64,000 bases of DNA from Labrys sp. KNU-23 (GCF_008330945.1 NZ_CP043489.1:992001-1056000); one strand, 5' to 3'. Shown: positions 1 through 7,862, numbered from the stretch's first letter. The notes: a model not told the origin generated them from the sequence alone. Made by a program: numbers and translations.

Positions 1-836
1 GGAAGGTTCTGGGTTGGGATGCGGTCGGCCGAGTGGCCGAAATCGGCGAAGCCGTGACCGCCTTCAAGCCAGGCGACGAGGTGTTCTATGCCGGCTCGAT
101 CACCCGGCCCGGCGCCAACAGCCAGTTCCATCTGGTCGATGAGCGCATCGTGGGCCACAAGCCGAAGGCTCTGTCGAATGCCGAGGCTGCAGCCCTGCCG
201 CTGACGGCGATCACGGCCTGGGAGATGCTGTTCGACCGCCTCGACATTCGCCGTCCCGTGCCTGGAGCGGCCAATGCCATCGTGATCGTCGGCGGGGCCG
301 GCGGGGTTGGCTCGATCGCCATCCAGCTCGCCCGCGCGCTGACCAATGTGACGGTCATCGCCACCGCCTCGCGCCCCGAAACGCAGGACTGGGTACGTGA
401 GCTCGGAGCCCATCACGTCGTCGATCACGGCAAGCCGATCGCCGGACAGATCGCGGCACTCGGCATCGGCGCCCCCGCCTTCGTCTTTTCCACCACCGAG
501 ACCCATCGCCATCTCGGCGAGATCGTCGAACTGATCGCGCCACAGGGCCGGTTCGGCCTCATCGACGATCCGGAGGGGCTCGACATCATGGGCTTCAAGC
601 GCAAGGCGGTCTCGATCCATTGGGAGCTGATGTTCACCCGACCGATCTTCCAGACACCCGACATGGACGAGCAGGGAAAATTGCTGAACGAGGTCGCCGG
701 ACTGATCGACAAGGGCAAGATCCGTACGACGCTCAGCCAGGTGCTCAGCCCGATCAATGCCGAGAATTTGAAACAGGCTCACGCCCTGATCGAAAGCGGA
801 CGCGCCAAGGGCAAGATCGTGCTGGAGGGGTTCTGA
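1..836 (+). CDS. Zinc-type alcohol dehydrogenase / quinone oxidoreductase family protein, 5' end outside window
   Basis: The reading frame is open to the left edge (codons from base 3 read KVLGWDAVGRVAEIGE), so this is the C-terminal ~278 residues of a ~335-residue MDR-superfamily oxidoreductase. Family hallmarks are the GDEVFYAG segment of the catalytic domain and a Rossmann glycine motif GGAGGVGSIA that binds NAD(P)H. The sequence matches the zinc-binding alcohol dehydrogenase family protein group (adh_fam_1 type), whose substrates are mostly unknown. It ends with TGA at 834-836. The GTG at 33 is internal, not a true start. No operon partner is visible; the next gene begins 185 bp downstream. 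Confidence 0.85.
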   Translation, partial: KVLGWDAVGRVAEIGEAVTAFKPGDEVFYAGSITRPGANSQFHLVDERIVGHKPKALSNAEAAALPLTAITAWEMLFDRLDIRRPVPGAANAIVIVGGAGGVGSIAIQLARALTNVTVIATASRPETQDWVRELGAHHVVDHGKPIAGQIAALGIGAPAFVFSTTETHRHLGEIVELIAPQGRFGLIDDPEGLDIMGFKRKAVSIHWELMFTRPIFQTPDMDEQGKLLNEVAGLIDKGKIRTTLSQVLSPINAENLKQAHALIESGRAKGKIVLEGF

Positions 837-1021
837 GGGCAGCGACCGGGATGTCGATTTAACGGTTCCAGAACCAGGATTTTGGTATGGAGCACAGGCG
901 CTCTCAAGCAAACGCCAAAGGCTGGGCATGAGCGGCGCCATGCTTCCGCCCCACTCGGCAGGTTACAACCGGCCGGGTGGTGAATCGCTACTGCTCCTGC
1001 CCGCTGCAATCCGGATCGTTC

Positions 1022-1669
1022 ATGCGCCCGCTTCTTCTCGCCACCGTGCTATTTGGCTGCCTCATTGGACGGGCTGCGGCCCACCCACATGTCTTCGTCG
1101 ATTCGGCCAGCGAGATCGTTTACGACGACAAGGGGCGGGTAACCGGCGTCAAGCAGCACTGGACCTTTGACGAAGCCTTCTCCTCCTATGCCACGCAGGG
1201 GCTGCAGCAAGGCAAGGACGGCAGTTACACCCGCGAAACCCTGGCCCCCCTGGCCCAGACCAATGTCGAGAACCTCAAGGATTTCGGCTATTTCACCTTT
1301 GGCAAGCTCGGCGGCAAGGAGCTCCTGTTCAAGGAACCGGTCGACCCCCATCTCGACTATGCCAACGGCGTCTTGACCCTGCATTTCTTCCTGCCTCTGT
1401 CCTCCCCTCAGACACAGGGGCAGAAGGCCTTGGCGATCCAGATCTACGACCCGACCTATTACGTCGCCTTTACGCTGCAGGACGAGAACCCCGCCAAGCT
1501 CGACGGCTCCCCGCCCGGCTGCGCGCTCAACGTCATCAGGCCCAAGCCGCCGAGCGAAGACCAGAAGGCCGCCGCTTTGCAGCTCGACGAGGCCTATTTC
1601 AGCGCATTGGACCAGAACAAGGATTTCGGCGCCAAATTCGCCAACAACATCCAGGTGAACTGCCCGTGA
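1022..1669 (+). CDS. DUF1007 family periplasmic protein, partner of a NicO metal transporter
   Basis: A 215-residue exported protein. The ATG at 1022 is chosen because it opens a classic signal peptide (MRPLLLATVLFGCLIGRAAA, then mature HPHVFVDS); an in-frame start at 977 would put 15 residues before it. DUF1007 proteins start the mature chain with an HPH motif, seen here, which probably binds a divalent metal. The stop overlaps the GTG start of the NicO-type transporter by 4 bp, so the two are translationally coupled. DUF1007-NicO pairs recur in proteobacteria and are thought to handle nickel, cobalt or zinc; the metal here is not evident. Confidence 0.85.
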   Translation: MRPLLLATVLFGCLIGRAAAHPHVFVDSASEIVYDDKGRVTGVKQHWTFDEAFSSYATQGLQQGKDGSYTRETLAPLAQTNVENLKDFGYFTFGKLGGKELLFKEPVDPHLDYANGVLTLHFFLPLSSPQTQGQKALAIQIYDPTYYVAFTLQDENPAKLDGSPPGCALNVIRPKPPSEDQKAAALQLDEAYFSALDQNKDFGAKFANNIQVNCP

Positions 1670-2646
1670 CAGCGGGTAGCGGCCGCATTGCCAGGCGGGT
1701 CGCACAGGCAACGCCGGCCGTCCTGTTCCTGCTTCTGCTGGCGGCTGGCCAAGCCCTCGCGCAGAAGAGCACGCCCTTCGGCATCAGCCGGCCGGAGCAA
1801 TCGATCTCCGGCCCCGCCAGTCCCTTCCTGGCCTGGATCCTCACCGAAACGGCCCGTTACTATCAATTGCTCGTCGATGCCTTGAAGGAATCCAAGCAGA
1901 ACGGCACCGCCAGCTTTGCGTTGATCACCCTCAGCTTCGGCTATGGCATCTTCCATGCCGCCGGCCCCGGGCACGGCAAGGCGGTGATTTCCTCCTATCT
2001 TTTCGCCAATGACGAGGCGGTAAAGCGCGGCATCGCGCTTTCCGGTGCCTTCGCACTGGTGCAGGCACTGTCCGCCATCGTCATGGTGTCGGTGCTGGCG
2101 GCCATCTTCAACGTCACCGCCCAGACCATGGATGCCTCCACCCTGATGCTGGAGCGCCTCTCCAACTTCATGGTAATGGCAGTCGGTGCCTGGCTGTTCT
2201 GGCGCAAGGGCCGCGCCCTGTGGGGGCTGATCGCCGCCCGCTTCGGCCTGCCTGGTGCCAGCATCCATGTACACGACGCCAATTGCGGCCATCTTGCCTT
2301 GCCGACCGACAGCGACACCGCCAAGCGCAACAATGTGCGGGCCATCCTTGCCGCCGGCCTCAGGCCCTGCACGGGTGCCATCATCGTGCTGGTGTTCGCC
2401 TGGCGGCAGGGAATCTTCGGCTCGGGCATCATTGCGACTTTCGCCATGGGCCTCGGCACCGCCCTCACCATCGCCGTCATCGCCACCGTCGCGGTGATGG
2501 CCAAGAGCCTTGCCGTCCGCCTTGCCGCGCCGCAAAGCTTCGCCGCCGCCATCACGGTGCGTACCTTCGAAATGGGCCTTGCCTTCATGGTGTTCGCACT
2601 CGGGCTCATCCTGCTGGCCGGCGTGATAAATTTACCCTCCGCATAG
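1666..2646 (+). CDS. Nickel/cobalt transporter, NicO/RcnA family
   Basis: A 326-residue inner-membrane protein starting at GTG 1666, overlapping the DUF1007 gene in a GTGA. It begins with a cleavable-looking hydrophobic segment, followed by about six transmembrane stretches. Family signatures are the histidine-rich FHAAGPGHGKAVISSYLFA in the first core helix and GLRPCTGAIIVLVFA in a later one. A cytoplasmic loop near residues 198-215 contains HVHDANCGH, a likely metal-sensing or metal-loading patch. RcnA-type members export Ni/Co; other NicO members import. Direction cannot be told from sequence. A signal-peptide-bearing partner suggests periplasmic metal handling. Confidence 0.85.
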   Translation: MTAGSGRIARRVAQATPAVLFLLLLAAGQALAQKSTPFGISRPEQSISGPASPFLAWILTETARYYQLLVDALKESKQNGTASFALITLSFGYGIFHAAGPGHGKAVISSYLFANDEAVKRGIALSGAFALVQALSAIVMVSVLAAIFNVTAQTMDASTLMLERLSNFMVMAVGAWLFWRKGRALWGLIAARFGLPGASIHVHDANCGHLALPTDSDTAKRNNVRAILAAGLRPCTGAIIVLVFAWRQGIFGSGIIATFAMGLGTALTIAVIATVAVMAKSLAVRLAAPQSFAAAITVRTFEMGLAFMVFALGLILLAGVINLPSA

Positions 2647-2790
2647 GCCCCATCATCGCCAAAATGCTTGGCCCCCAAAAAGCGGCGCAGTATGATGTCG
2701 CCAAGCGCGCCCAGGGGCGTGCCCAGCTCGAATTTCCGGCTCAATCCGCAGGGAGAAGCGGCCAGCCGGGGGCGGCCGGAGGATCGACCG

Positions 2791-3237
2791 ATGGGCCAGC
2801 AGATTGAAGCCGTCGTCCAGCGCCTGAGGCGCTTTGCCCGGGCGCTCAGTCATGATTCCGATGGGGCGGATGCGCTGGTCCTCGAGATCCTGTCCGCGCA
2901 TGAGGGCAAGCGTCTCGACTATCCCCGCCTGCTCACGGCGCTGATTGCCCGCCGCCGCGACCTCGACGACCGGGAAAACCAGCTCAAGGCTCAGCGACCG
3001 CCGATGAAGGCTGCCTGCCCCAGCCATCCCGACATCCTTCGCGCCTTCGATCGCCTGCCCCTGGCCGACCGTGAAGTCCTGTCGCTGATCATCATCGAGG
3101 GCCTCGACTATGAGACGGCAGCCGCTGTGCTGGCGGTGCGCGAGGAAGCCTTCATCGCTCGCCTCACCCGCGCCCGCGAGGCTTTCTCGCGCCAGGTGGA
3201 TGGCCAGCGCCATGCCATATTGCGGATCGTGAAATGA
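2791..3237 (+). CDS. Small ECF-like sigma factor
   Basis: A 148-residue protein. The ATG at 2791 is preferred over an upstream start at 2668 because similarity begins here. Residues 1-35 resemble the first helix of sigma-70 region 2 (RRFARALSHDSDGADALVLEIL). Residues 80-125 form a region 4 helix-turn-helix (LPLADREVLSLIIIEGLDYETAAAVLAV...RLTRARE). The middle, including the usual -10 recognition helix, is short and divergent. It overlaps by 4 bp (ATGA) a membrane-anchored anti-sigma-like gene, the normal ECF arrangement. Function as a sigma factor is inferred; the reduced region 2 leaves open a regulatory or degenerate role. Confidence 0.7.
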   Translation: MGQQIEAVVQRLRRFARALSHDSDGADALVLEILSAHEGKRLDYPRLLTALIARRRDLDDRENQLKAQRPPMKAACPSHPDILRAFDRLPLADREVLSLIIIEGLDYETAAAVLAVREEAFIARLTRAREAFSRQVDGQRHAILRIVK

Positions 3238-3584
3238 CCGAGCCTACCCGTATTCCCGACCGGATCTTCAACGCCCTGGTCGATGGCCGGCTCTCTGCGC
3301 GAGTGGAACGGGAAACGCGCGAGGCCCTGGAATCCGATTCCCAGGGCAGCGAGCGCGCCGCCACCTGGCAGCGTCAGAGCGAGGCCCTGCATGCCGCCCT
3401 CGCGCCCATCGCGCGCGAACCCCTGCCTCTTTCGATGATGCTGAAACTGCGCCATGACAAGCCCGTTGCCTGGCATCGTGACAGCACGCTTTGGAGCTAT
3501 GTCGGCATTTTTGCGGCTGGTGTTGCCGTTGGCCTGGCTCTTGACCTGGCCATGCCGACCCTGAGAGCCTTGATCGGGATCTGA
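3234..3584 (+). CDS. Membrane-anchored anti-sigma factor-like protein
   Basis: A 116-residue protein. The N-terminal ~65 residues have the helical pattern of anti-sigma domains (FNALVDGRLSARVERETREALESD...WQRQSEALHA), without the zinc-binding HxxxCxxC of ZAS proteins. Residues 88-108 form a single transmembrane helix (SYVGIFAAGVAVGLALDLA) near the C-terminus, leaving only a few residues beyond it, so little or no periplasmic sensor domain exists. Its start overlaps the end of the sigma-like gene, supporting a cognate pair in which this protein sequesters the sigma factor at the membrane. The signal that releases it is unknown. Confidence 0.65.
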   Translation: MTEPTRIPDRIFNALVDGRLSARVERETREALESDSQGSERAATWQRQSEALHAALAPIAREPLPLSMMLKLRHDKPVAWHRDSTLWSYVGIFAAGVAVGLALDLAMPTLRALIGI

Positions 3585-3594
3585 TATTTTCATT

Positions 3595-3611
3595 TTTCAG
3601 TGACACTGAAA
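3595..3611. promoter_or_regulatory. Perfect 17-bp palindrome upstream of the HTH-RibB gene
   Basis: TTTCAGTG A CACTGAAA: 8-bp perfect arms around one central base, 53 bp before the ATG at 3664. The flanks carry a direct repeat of CTGATATTT (before and after the palindrome). A possible promoter follows: TTGAAA (3629-3634), 17-bp spacer, TACCTT (3652-3657), which would place the transcript start at about the A of the ATG. The palindrome is a candidate operator, possibly for the HTH domain encoded by the downstream gene itself (inference). Confidence 0.5.
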
Positions 3612-3663
3612 TTTATCTGATATTTCGGTTGAAATTAAAATTCCTCGTGCCTACCTTGGCACC

Positions 3664-4959
3664 ATGAAACTCGACGCTTGGCTCAAACAGACGACAACGC
3701 CCCGCAGCGCCTTCGCCAGGACGGTGGGGTTGTCGCCGGCGAGCATCACCGCCCTGTGCAATGACGAGACGGCGTGGATTTCCCGCGAGACCGCCGCACG
3801 CATTGCCGAAGCAACCGGCGGCAGCGTCACTCCCAATGACTTCCTGGGCCTCGCCCCGGTTCGTGAGCACCACAAGGAGACTGTCGTGTCCCATCAGAAG
3901 ATTCAGGCCGCCCTCGAGGCCTTCGCCCGCGGCGAGATCGTGGTGGTGGTCGACGACGACGACCGCGAGAACGAGGGCGACCTGATCATCGCCGCCAGCC
4001 ACCTCACCACCGAAAAGATGGCCTTCATCATCCGCCATTGCTGCGGCATCGTCTGCGCGCCCCTGACGCTGGAAGAAGCCAAGCGCCTGCGCCTCGATCC
4101 CATGGTGTCTCAGAACGATGCCCCCCTCGGCACGGCCTTCACCGTCACTGTCGACGTCAAGCACGGCCTCACCACCGGCATCTCGGCGGAGCAGCGCGCC
4201 AATACGGTGCGCGCTCTCGCCAACTCCAATATGGGCGCCAGCGACTTCGTGCGCCCCGGCCACATCTTCCCGCTGATCTCCAAGGAAGGCGGTGTGCTGA
4301 TGCGCTCCGGCCATACCGAGGCGGCCACCGATCTGTGCAGGCTCGCCGGCCTGCCCCAGGTCGCCGCGATCTGCGAACTCGCCAATGATGACGGCACGGT
4401 CAAGCGCGGCCCCGAAGTCGTGGCTTTCGCCGAAACCCATGGCCTGCATGTGGTCTCGATCGCCGACCTCATCGCCTTCCGCCAGGCGCGCGAAAAACTG
4501 GTGGAGCGCGTGGCGACCTTCACCGTGGAAAGCGAGATCGGACCGCTCACCGCCTATGCCTACACCACGCCCTATGACGAAGTGCAGCAATTGGCCTTCG
4601 TCTACGGCAAGATCGGCGATGGCGAGAATGTGCCCACCCGCCTGCATCGCGCCGATGTGGTGACCGATGTGTTCGGCGGCGCCAAGACGCTCGGCGTCTC
4701 CCTCGCCAAGTTCAAGGAAGCGGGCCGGGGCGTGATCGTCTATCTGCGTGATGGCACCGCCGGCGTCCCCATGGTGACACACGGCTCGGAACATGGTTCG
4801 GAAGCCCTGCGCAGTGAACAGTGGCGCGAGGTCGGGTTGGGCGCCCAGATCCTGCGCGACCTCGACGTCAACTCGATCAAGCTGCTCTCGACCAAGCCGC
4901 GCACCTATATCGGCCTCAGCGGTTTCGGCATCGAGATCAAGGGCACGGAGACGGTCTGA
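3664..4959 (+). CDS. ribB: HTH domain fused to 3,4-dihydroxy-2-butanone-4-phosphate synthase with degenerate GTP cyclohydrolase II domain
   Basis: A 431-residue three-part protein. Residues 1-62 are a Cro/C1- or YdaS-like helix-turn-helix (RSAFARTVGLSPASITALC). Residues ~75-285 are DHBP synthase, which makes the four-carbon precursor of riboflavin from ribulose 5-phosphate: DDDDRENEGDL, TTGIS, RPGHIFPL, GHTEAA. Residues ~290-431 resemble GTP cyclohydrolase II but lack the zinc cysteines (RLHRADVVTDVFG instead of the H-x-E-C-L-T-G-D type motif), so this part should be inactive (RibX-like). The ATG at 3664 has no Shine-Dalgarno sequence; an internal GTG at 3886 has a strong one and would yield RibB-RibX alone. 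No FMN riboswitch is visible upstream. Confidence 0.85.
   Translation: MKLDAWLKQTTTPRSAFARTVGLSPASITALCNDETAWISRETAARIAEATGGSVTPNDFLGLAPVREHHKETVVSHQKIQAALEAFARGEIVVVVDDDDRENEGDLIIAASHLTTEKMAFIIRHCCGIVCAPLTLEEAKRLRLDPMVSQNDAPLGTAFTVTVDVKHGLTTGISAEQRANTVRALANSNMGASDFVRPGHIFPLISKEGGVLMRSGHTEAATDLCRLAGLPQVAAICELANDDGTVKRGPEVVAFAETHGLHVVSIADLIAFRQAREKLVERVATFTVESEIGPLTAYAYTTPYDEVQQLAFVYGKIGDGENVPTRLHRADVVTDVFGGAKTLGVSLAKFKEAGRGVIVYLRDGTAGVPMVTHGSEHGSEALRSEQWREVGLGAQILRDLDVNSIKLLSTKPRTYIGLSGFGIEIKGTETV
3874..3888 (+). promoter_or_regulatory. Strong internal ribosome-binding site and GTG start within the HTH-ribB gene
   Basis: AAGGAG at 3874-3879 stands 6 nt before an in-frame GTG at 3886-3888. 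Translation from here would begin VSHQKIQAALEAF, the usual N-terminus of stand-alone RibB, giving 357 residues without the HTH. The upstream ATG lacks such a signal. Two products, or translational re-initiation, are possible. Confidence 0.55.
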
Positions 4960-4978
4960 AGACCGGTACATCCCTCCT

Positions 4979-5452
4979 TCACACGGGCAGCGCAGTCGTC
5001 TTCTTGACGCTGCGCAGGGCCAGTGTCGACTGCACGCGCACCACGCCGGGAAGCTGGGTCAGGATCTCGGTGTGGATGCGCTCGAAATCGGCGGCGTCGG
5101 CATAGGCAACCCGCACCATATAGTCGGCGGCACCGGCCAGCAGGCAGCACTCTGTCACTTCGGGATGGCACTGGATCGCCGCCTCGAAGGCATCGAGCGC
5201 GCCACGTCCCTGCTGATCCAGCGTGACGAGCACGAAGGCGACGCCCGGCAGGCCGGCCTCCTTCTCATCCAGCAGCATGACATAGCGCGAGATCAATCCG
5301 CGCTCTTCCAGAAGCTTGACCCGCCGCAGGCAGGCCGAAGGTGACAGATTGACCTTTTCGGCAAGGTCGACATTGGTCAGGCGGCCATCGGCCTGCAACA
5401 GCCTGAGAATGGCGCGGTCGCGGCTATCGAGCGATATCTGGGGTTTTAGCAT
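4979..5452 (-). CDS. Lrp/AsnC family transcriptional regulator, probable regulator of ald
   Basis: A 157-residue protein with an N-terminal winged HTH (residues 8-60; LAEKVNLSPSACLRRVKLLEE) and a C-terminal RAM ligand-binding/oligomerisation domain (residues ~65-150; VTECCLLAGAADYMVRV). It is divergently transcribed from alanine dehydrogenase with a 159-bp intergenic region that holds two perfect palindromes. Lrp proteins next to ald in other bacteria (AldR, BkdR/PutR-like) activate the target with alanine as effector; that role is inferred here. It runs convergently to the ribB gene with 19 bp between them. Confidence 0.9.
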   Translation of the reverse strand: MLKPQISLDSRDRAILRLLQADGRLTNVDLAEKVNLSPSACLRRVKLLEERGLISRYVMLLDEKEAGLPGVAFVLVTLDQQGRGALDAFEAAIQCHPEVTECCLLAGAADYMVRVAYADAADFERIHTEILTQLPGVVRVQSTLALRSVKKTTALPV

Positions 5453-5476
5453 AAATGGCGATCAATGGATCATTTT

Positions 5477-5493
5477 GTCGCATACTATGCGAC
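5477..5493. promoter_or_regulatory. Perfect palindrome between lrp-type regulator and ald
   Basis: GTCGCATA C TATGCGAC: 8-bp arms with a single central base, 24 bp upstream of the regulator start. A likely operator for the divergent Lrp-family protein, well placed for autoregulation (inference). Confidence 0.5.
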
Positions 5494-5523
5494 CGAACGG
5501 CCCAAACGCCAGAGTTTTCCGCG

Positions 5524-5541
5524 GGAAATTGCGCAATTTCC
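5524..5541. promoter_or_regulatory. Perfect 18-bp palindrome upstream of ald
   Basis: GGAAATTGC GCAATTTCC: an uninterrupted 9+9 inverted repeat, 70 bp upstream of the ald start and 30 bp from the other palindrome. AT-rich dyads with TTGC/GCAA cores are typical of Lrp-family sites, so activation of ald from here is plausible (inference). Confidence 0.5.
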
Positions 5542-5611
5542 TCGCCATCATGCGTTTCTAGACTAGGCCCGACGACAAGGGCCGGCCTCATCACCATACA
5601 AGGCAAAAACA

Positions 5612-6730
5612 ATGCTGATCGGCGTTCCCAAGGAAATCAAGGACAATGAATTTCGCGTCGGCCTGATCCCCTCTTCCGTGGCGGAATTGGTACATCACGG
5701 CCACAAGGTCTGGGTGGAGACCAATGCCGGCGTCGGCGCCGGCCTCTCGGATGCCGACTATCTCGGCGCCGGTGCAGAGATCGTCGACAATCCCGATATC
5801 ATCTTCGCCAAGGCGGACATGGTCGTCAAAGTGAAGGAGCCGCTGGCGGTCGAGCGCAAGAAGCTGCGCCAGGGCCAGATCCTGTTCACCTATCTGCATC
5901 TGGCGCCCGACGCGGAACAGACGCATGATCTCGTCGCCTCCGGCGCCGTCTGCATCGCCTATGAAACCGTGACCTCGCCCTCCGGCGCCTTGCCGCTGCT
6001 GACGCCGATGTCCGAAGTCGCCGGCCGCCTGGCACCCCAGGTCGGCGCCCACAGCCTGGAGAAGGCCCAGGGCGGGCGCGGGATCCTGCTCGGCGGTGTT
6101 CCCGGCGTTCCGGCAGCCGAAGTCGTCATTCTGGGCGGCGGCGTCTCGGGCACGCATGCCGCGACCATCGCGGTGGGCATGGGGGCGAAGGTCACCGTGG
6201 TCGACCGCTCGGCCGAGGCTCTCAAGCGGCTTGCCGCCCAGTTCGGTACCTCGATCTCCACCGTGTTCTCGACCCGCTCGGCCATCGAGGAACTGGTGAA
6301 GCGCGCCGATCTCTTGATCGGAACCGTGCTGGTTCCCGGTGCAGCCGCGCCCAAGCTCGTCAGCCGCGACATGGTGCGCTGCATGAAGCCCGGCTCCGTC
6401 ATCGTCGACGTGGCGATCGACCAAGGCGGCTGCATCGAAACCTCGAAGGCAACCACCCATTCCCACCCGACCTATGTTGTAGACGGCGTGGTGCATTACT
6501 GCGTTGCCAACATGCCGGGCGCCGTGGCGCGCACCTCGACCTTCGCGCTCAACAACGTCACCCTGCCCTTCGCGGTGGCACTGGCCGACAAGGGCTGGAA
6601 GCAGGCACTGCGCGACGATACCCACCTGCGCAACGGCCTCAACGTGGTGGACGGCAAGATTACCTGCCGCCCCGTGGCGGAGGCCCATAATCTGGCTTAC
6701 GTCAGCGCAGAAAGTGTTCTCCAGGCCTGA
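5612..6730 (+). CDS. ald: Alanine dehydrogenase
   Basis: A 372-residue, full-length enzyme catalysing reversible oxidative deamination of L-alanine to pyruvate and ammonia with NAD+. It begins MLIGVPKEIKDNEFRVGLIP, the family signature with the substrate-binding Arg and the conserved KEIK. Residues ~165-195 hold the NAD-binding GGGVSGTHAA; MKPGSVIVDVAIDQGG and SRTSTFALNN-like segments (here ARTSTFALNNVTLPF) are also conserved. It is divergent from an Lrp/AsnC regulator and probably controlled by it. A hairpin terminator follows at 6744. Confidence 0.96.
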   Translation: MLIGVPKEIKDNEFRVGLIPSSVAELVHHGHKVWVETNAGVGAGLSDADYLGAGAEIVDNPDIIFAKADMVVKVKEPLAVERKKLRQGQILFTYLHLAPDAEQTHDLVASGAVCIAYETVTSPSGALPLLTPMSEVAGRLAPQVGAHSLEKAQGGRGILLGGVPGVPAAEVVILGGGVSGTHAATIAVGMGAKVTVVDRSAEALKRLAAQFGTSISTVFSTRSAIEELVKRADLLIGTVLVPGAAAPKLVSRDMVRCMKPGSVIVDVAIDQGGCIETSKATTHSHPTYVVDGVVHYCVANMPGAVARTSTFALNNVTLPFAVALADKGWKQALRDDTHLRNGLNVVDGKITCRPVAEAHNLAYVSAESVLQA

Positions 6731-6743
6731 CCACGACACCAGC

Positions 6744-6769
6744 CGGAGGCATCGGCACGGATGCCTCCG
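6744..6769. terminator. Hairpin between convergent ald and sulfotransferase genes
   Basis: 10-bp perfect arms CGGAGGCATC / GATGCCTCCG with a 6-nt loop, lying 13 bp after the ald stop and 22 bp before the stop of the convergent gene. There is no strong T-run, so it may end transcription poorly or protect both 3' ends. Confidence 0.5.
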
Positions 6770-6791
6770 ACGCGACCATTTCCAGCCAAGG

Positions 6792-7862
6792 TCAGTGCGA
6801 TGATGCCGAGGCCGCCGCGTCGTTTGCCCTGAATGGTACCGGAACCGGCCTGACCTTGGTTCGTGTCAACAGCTTGGCAGCGACGAAAACGCAGGCGGCC
6901 GGGACGATTAGATCATCGATGCGCCCGCCCATCAGCGAATTCGGAATCAGATTGTAGAGGAAGGCGTAATAGAGAGCGGCGATGGCCAGTAATCCTGCCG
7001 CTATGAGGGGGTTGCGTCTTTTACCGAGCAGCCTCGCCTTGCGCCTGAAATAGCGCCTCGCCCGCATCGCGAAGGAAGGACGTACCATCGGCCTGCCAGC
7101 GGCGGGAAGCGGCGGCTGCGCGACAGCCTCGTCGGCGCCCGTAGCCAGGATACGCGCAGCCTGTGTCTTCATCATCCGGACATAGGGGTCATCCTGAATT
7201 TCAGGATAGGCCGCCATCATGTCCAGGATCATCTTGACCGTCTCCGGCTTGAGGTCCATGCCGCGACCGGCCTTGCCGACATTGATGCGGCTGCCCTTGG
7301 ACTTCGCAGCCTCCAGCCCGGCAGCAATTTGCGCGGTATCCGCGGGGATGCCGGCAAACGCCAACATCTCGCCTACTGCCTTGTCCGGATCGGCAATGAA
7401 ATCCTCATACATGAAGATCCGGGCGGCCTTCGAGCTACGCCAGCCCATATAGAAATTGATGTACCAGGGGATCGCCAGCATGGCGATCATGTGCTCGAGT
7501 TCTGCTCGGTCACGGTTGAGATGCTGCTTGTCGAGATAGAAGAAGGGATTGACCGGGCTCTCGCGATGCACATGGTCCCGGATGCTGACCACGACATCGA
7601 AAAGGCTGCGGATCAGGACGATGATGGAGACATCGTAGTCGCTGCACAGTTCCTCGGTCCAGGTGCTGTGCTTGATGTGGTGCTGCGCGACGTAGTCGAG
7701 CTCGGCGTTTTGGGCCAGGCGGATTTCACAAAGTTCCTGCTCGCGGCGTCCGTAACTTGGAATCAAATTGATTGAATTAAGGTTCACCGCGTTTGCCATG
7801 GCGCTGCTTATGAATGTCGAAGCCGATTTCGGCATGCAGGCCACAAGAACATGGTGCGACAT
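6792..7862 (-). CDS. Sulfotransferase domain protein fused to a YkvA/DUF1232-like membrane domain
   Basis: A 356-residue protein. The ATG at 7862 is chosen because GAAGGAG precedes it by 5-6 nt and the PAPS-binding motif follows at once; an earlier start at 7895 lacks this. The 5'-phosphosulfate loop is PKSASTF (residues 11-17), and the 3'-phosphate motif is R85...D89...S93 in IRSLFDVVVSIRD. After a basic linker (residues ~255-283) comes NPLIAAGLLAIAALYYAFLYNLIPN...GRIDDLIVPAACVFVAAKLL, which has the P-x-(D/N)-LIP...DDL pattern of YkvA/DUF1232 and two membrane helices. The fusion would anchor a PAPS-dependent enzyme to the membrane. Acceptor unknown; no carbohydrate genes adjoin it. Confidence 0.75.
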   Translation of the reverse strand: MSHHVLVACMPKSASTFISSAMANAVNLNSINLIPSYGRREQELCEIRLAQNAELDYVAQHHIKHSTWTEELCSDYDVSIIVLIRSLFDVVVSIRDHVHRESPVNPFFYLDKQHLNRDRAELEHMIAMLAIPWYINFYMGWRSSKAARIFMYEDFIADPDKAVGEMLAFAGIPADTAQIAAGLEAAKSKGSRINVGKAGRGMDLKPETVKMILDMMAAYPEIQDDPYVRMMKTQAARILATGADEAVAQPPLPAAGRPMVRPSFAMRARRYFRRKARLLGKRRNPLIAAGLLAIAALYYAFLYNLIPNSLMGGRIDDLIVPAACVFVAAKLLTRTKVRPVPVPFRANDAAASASSH

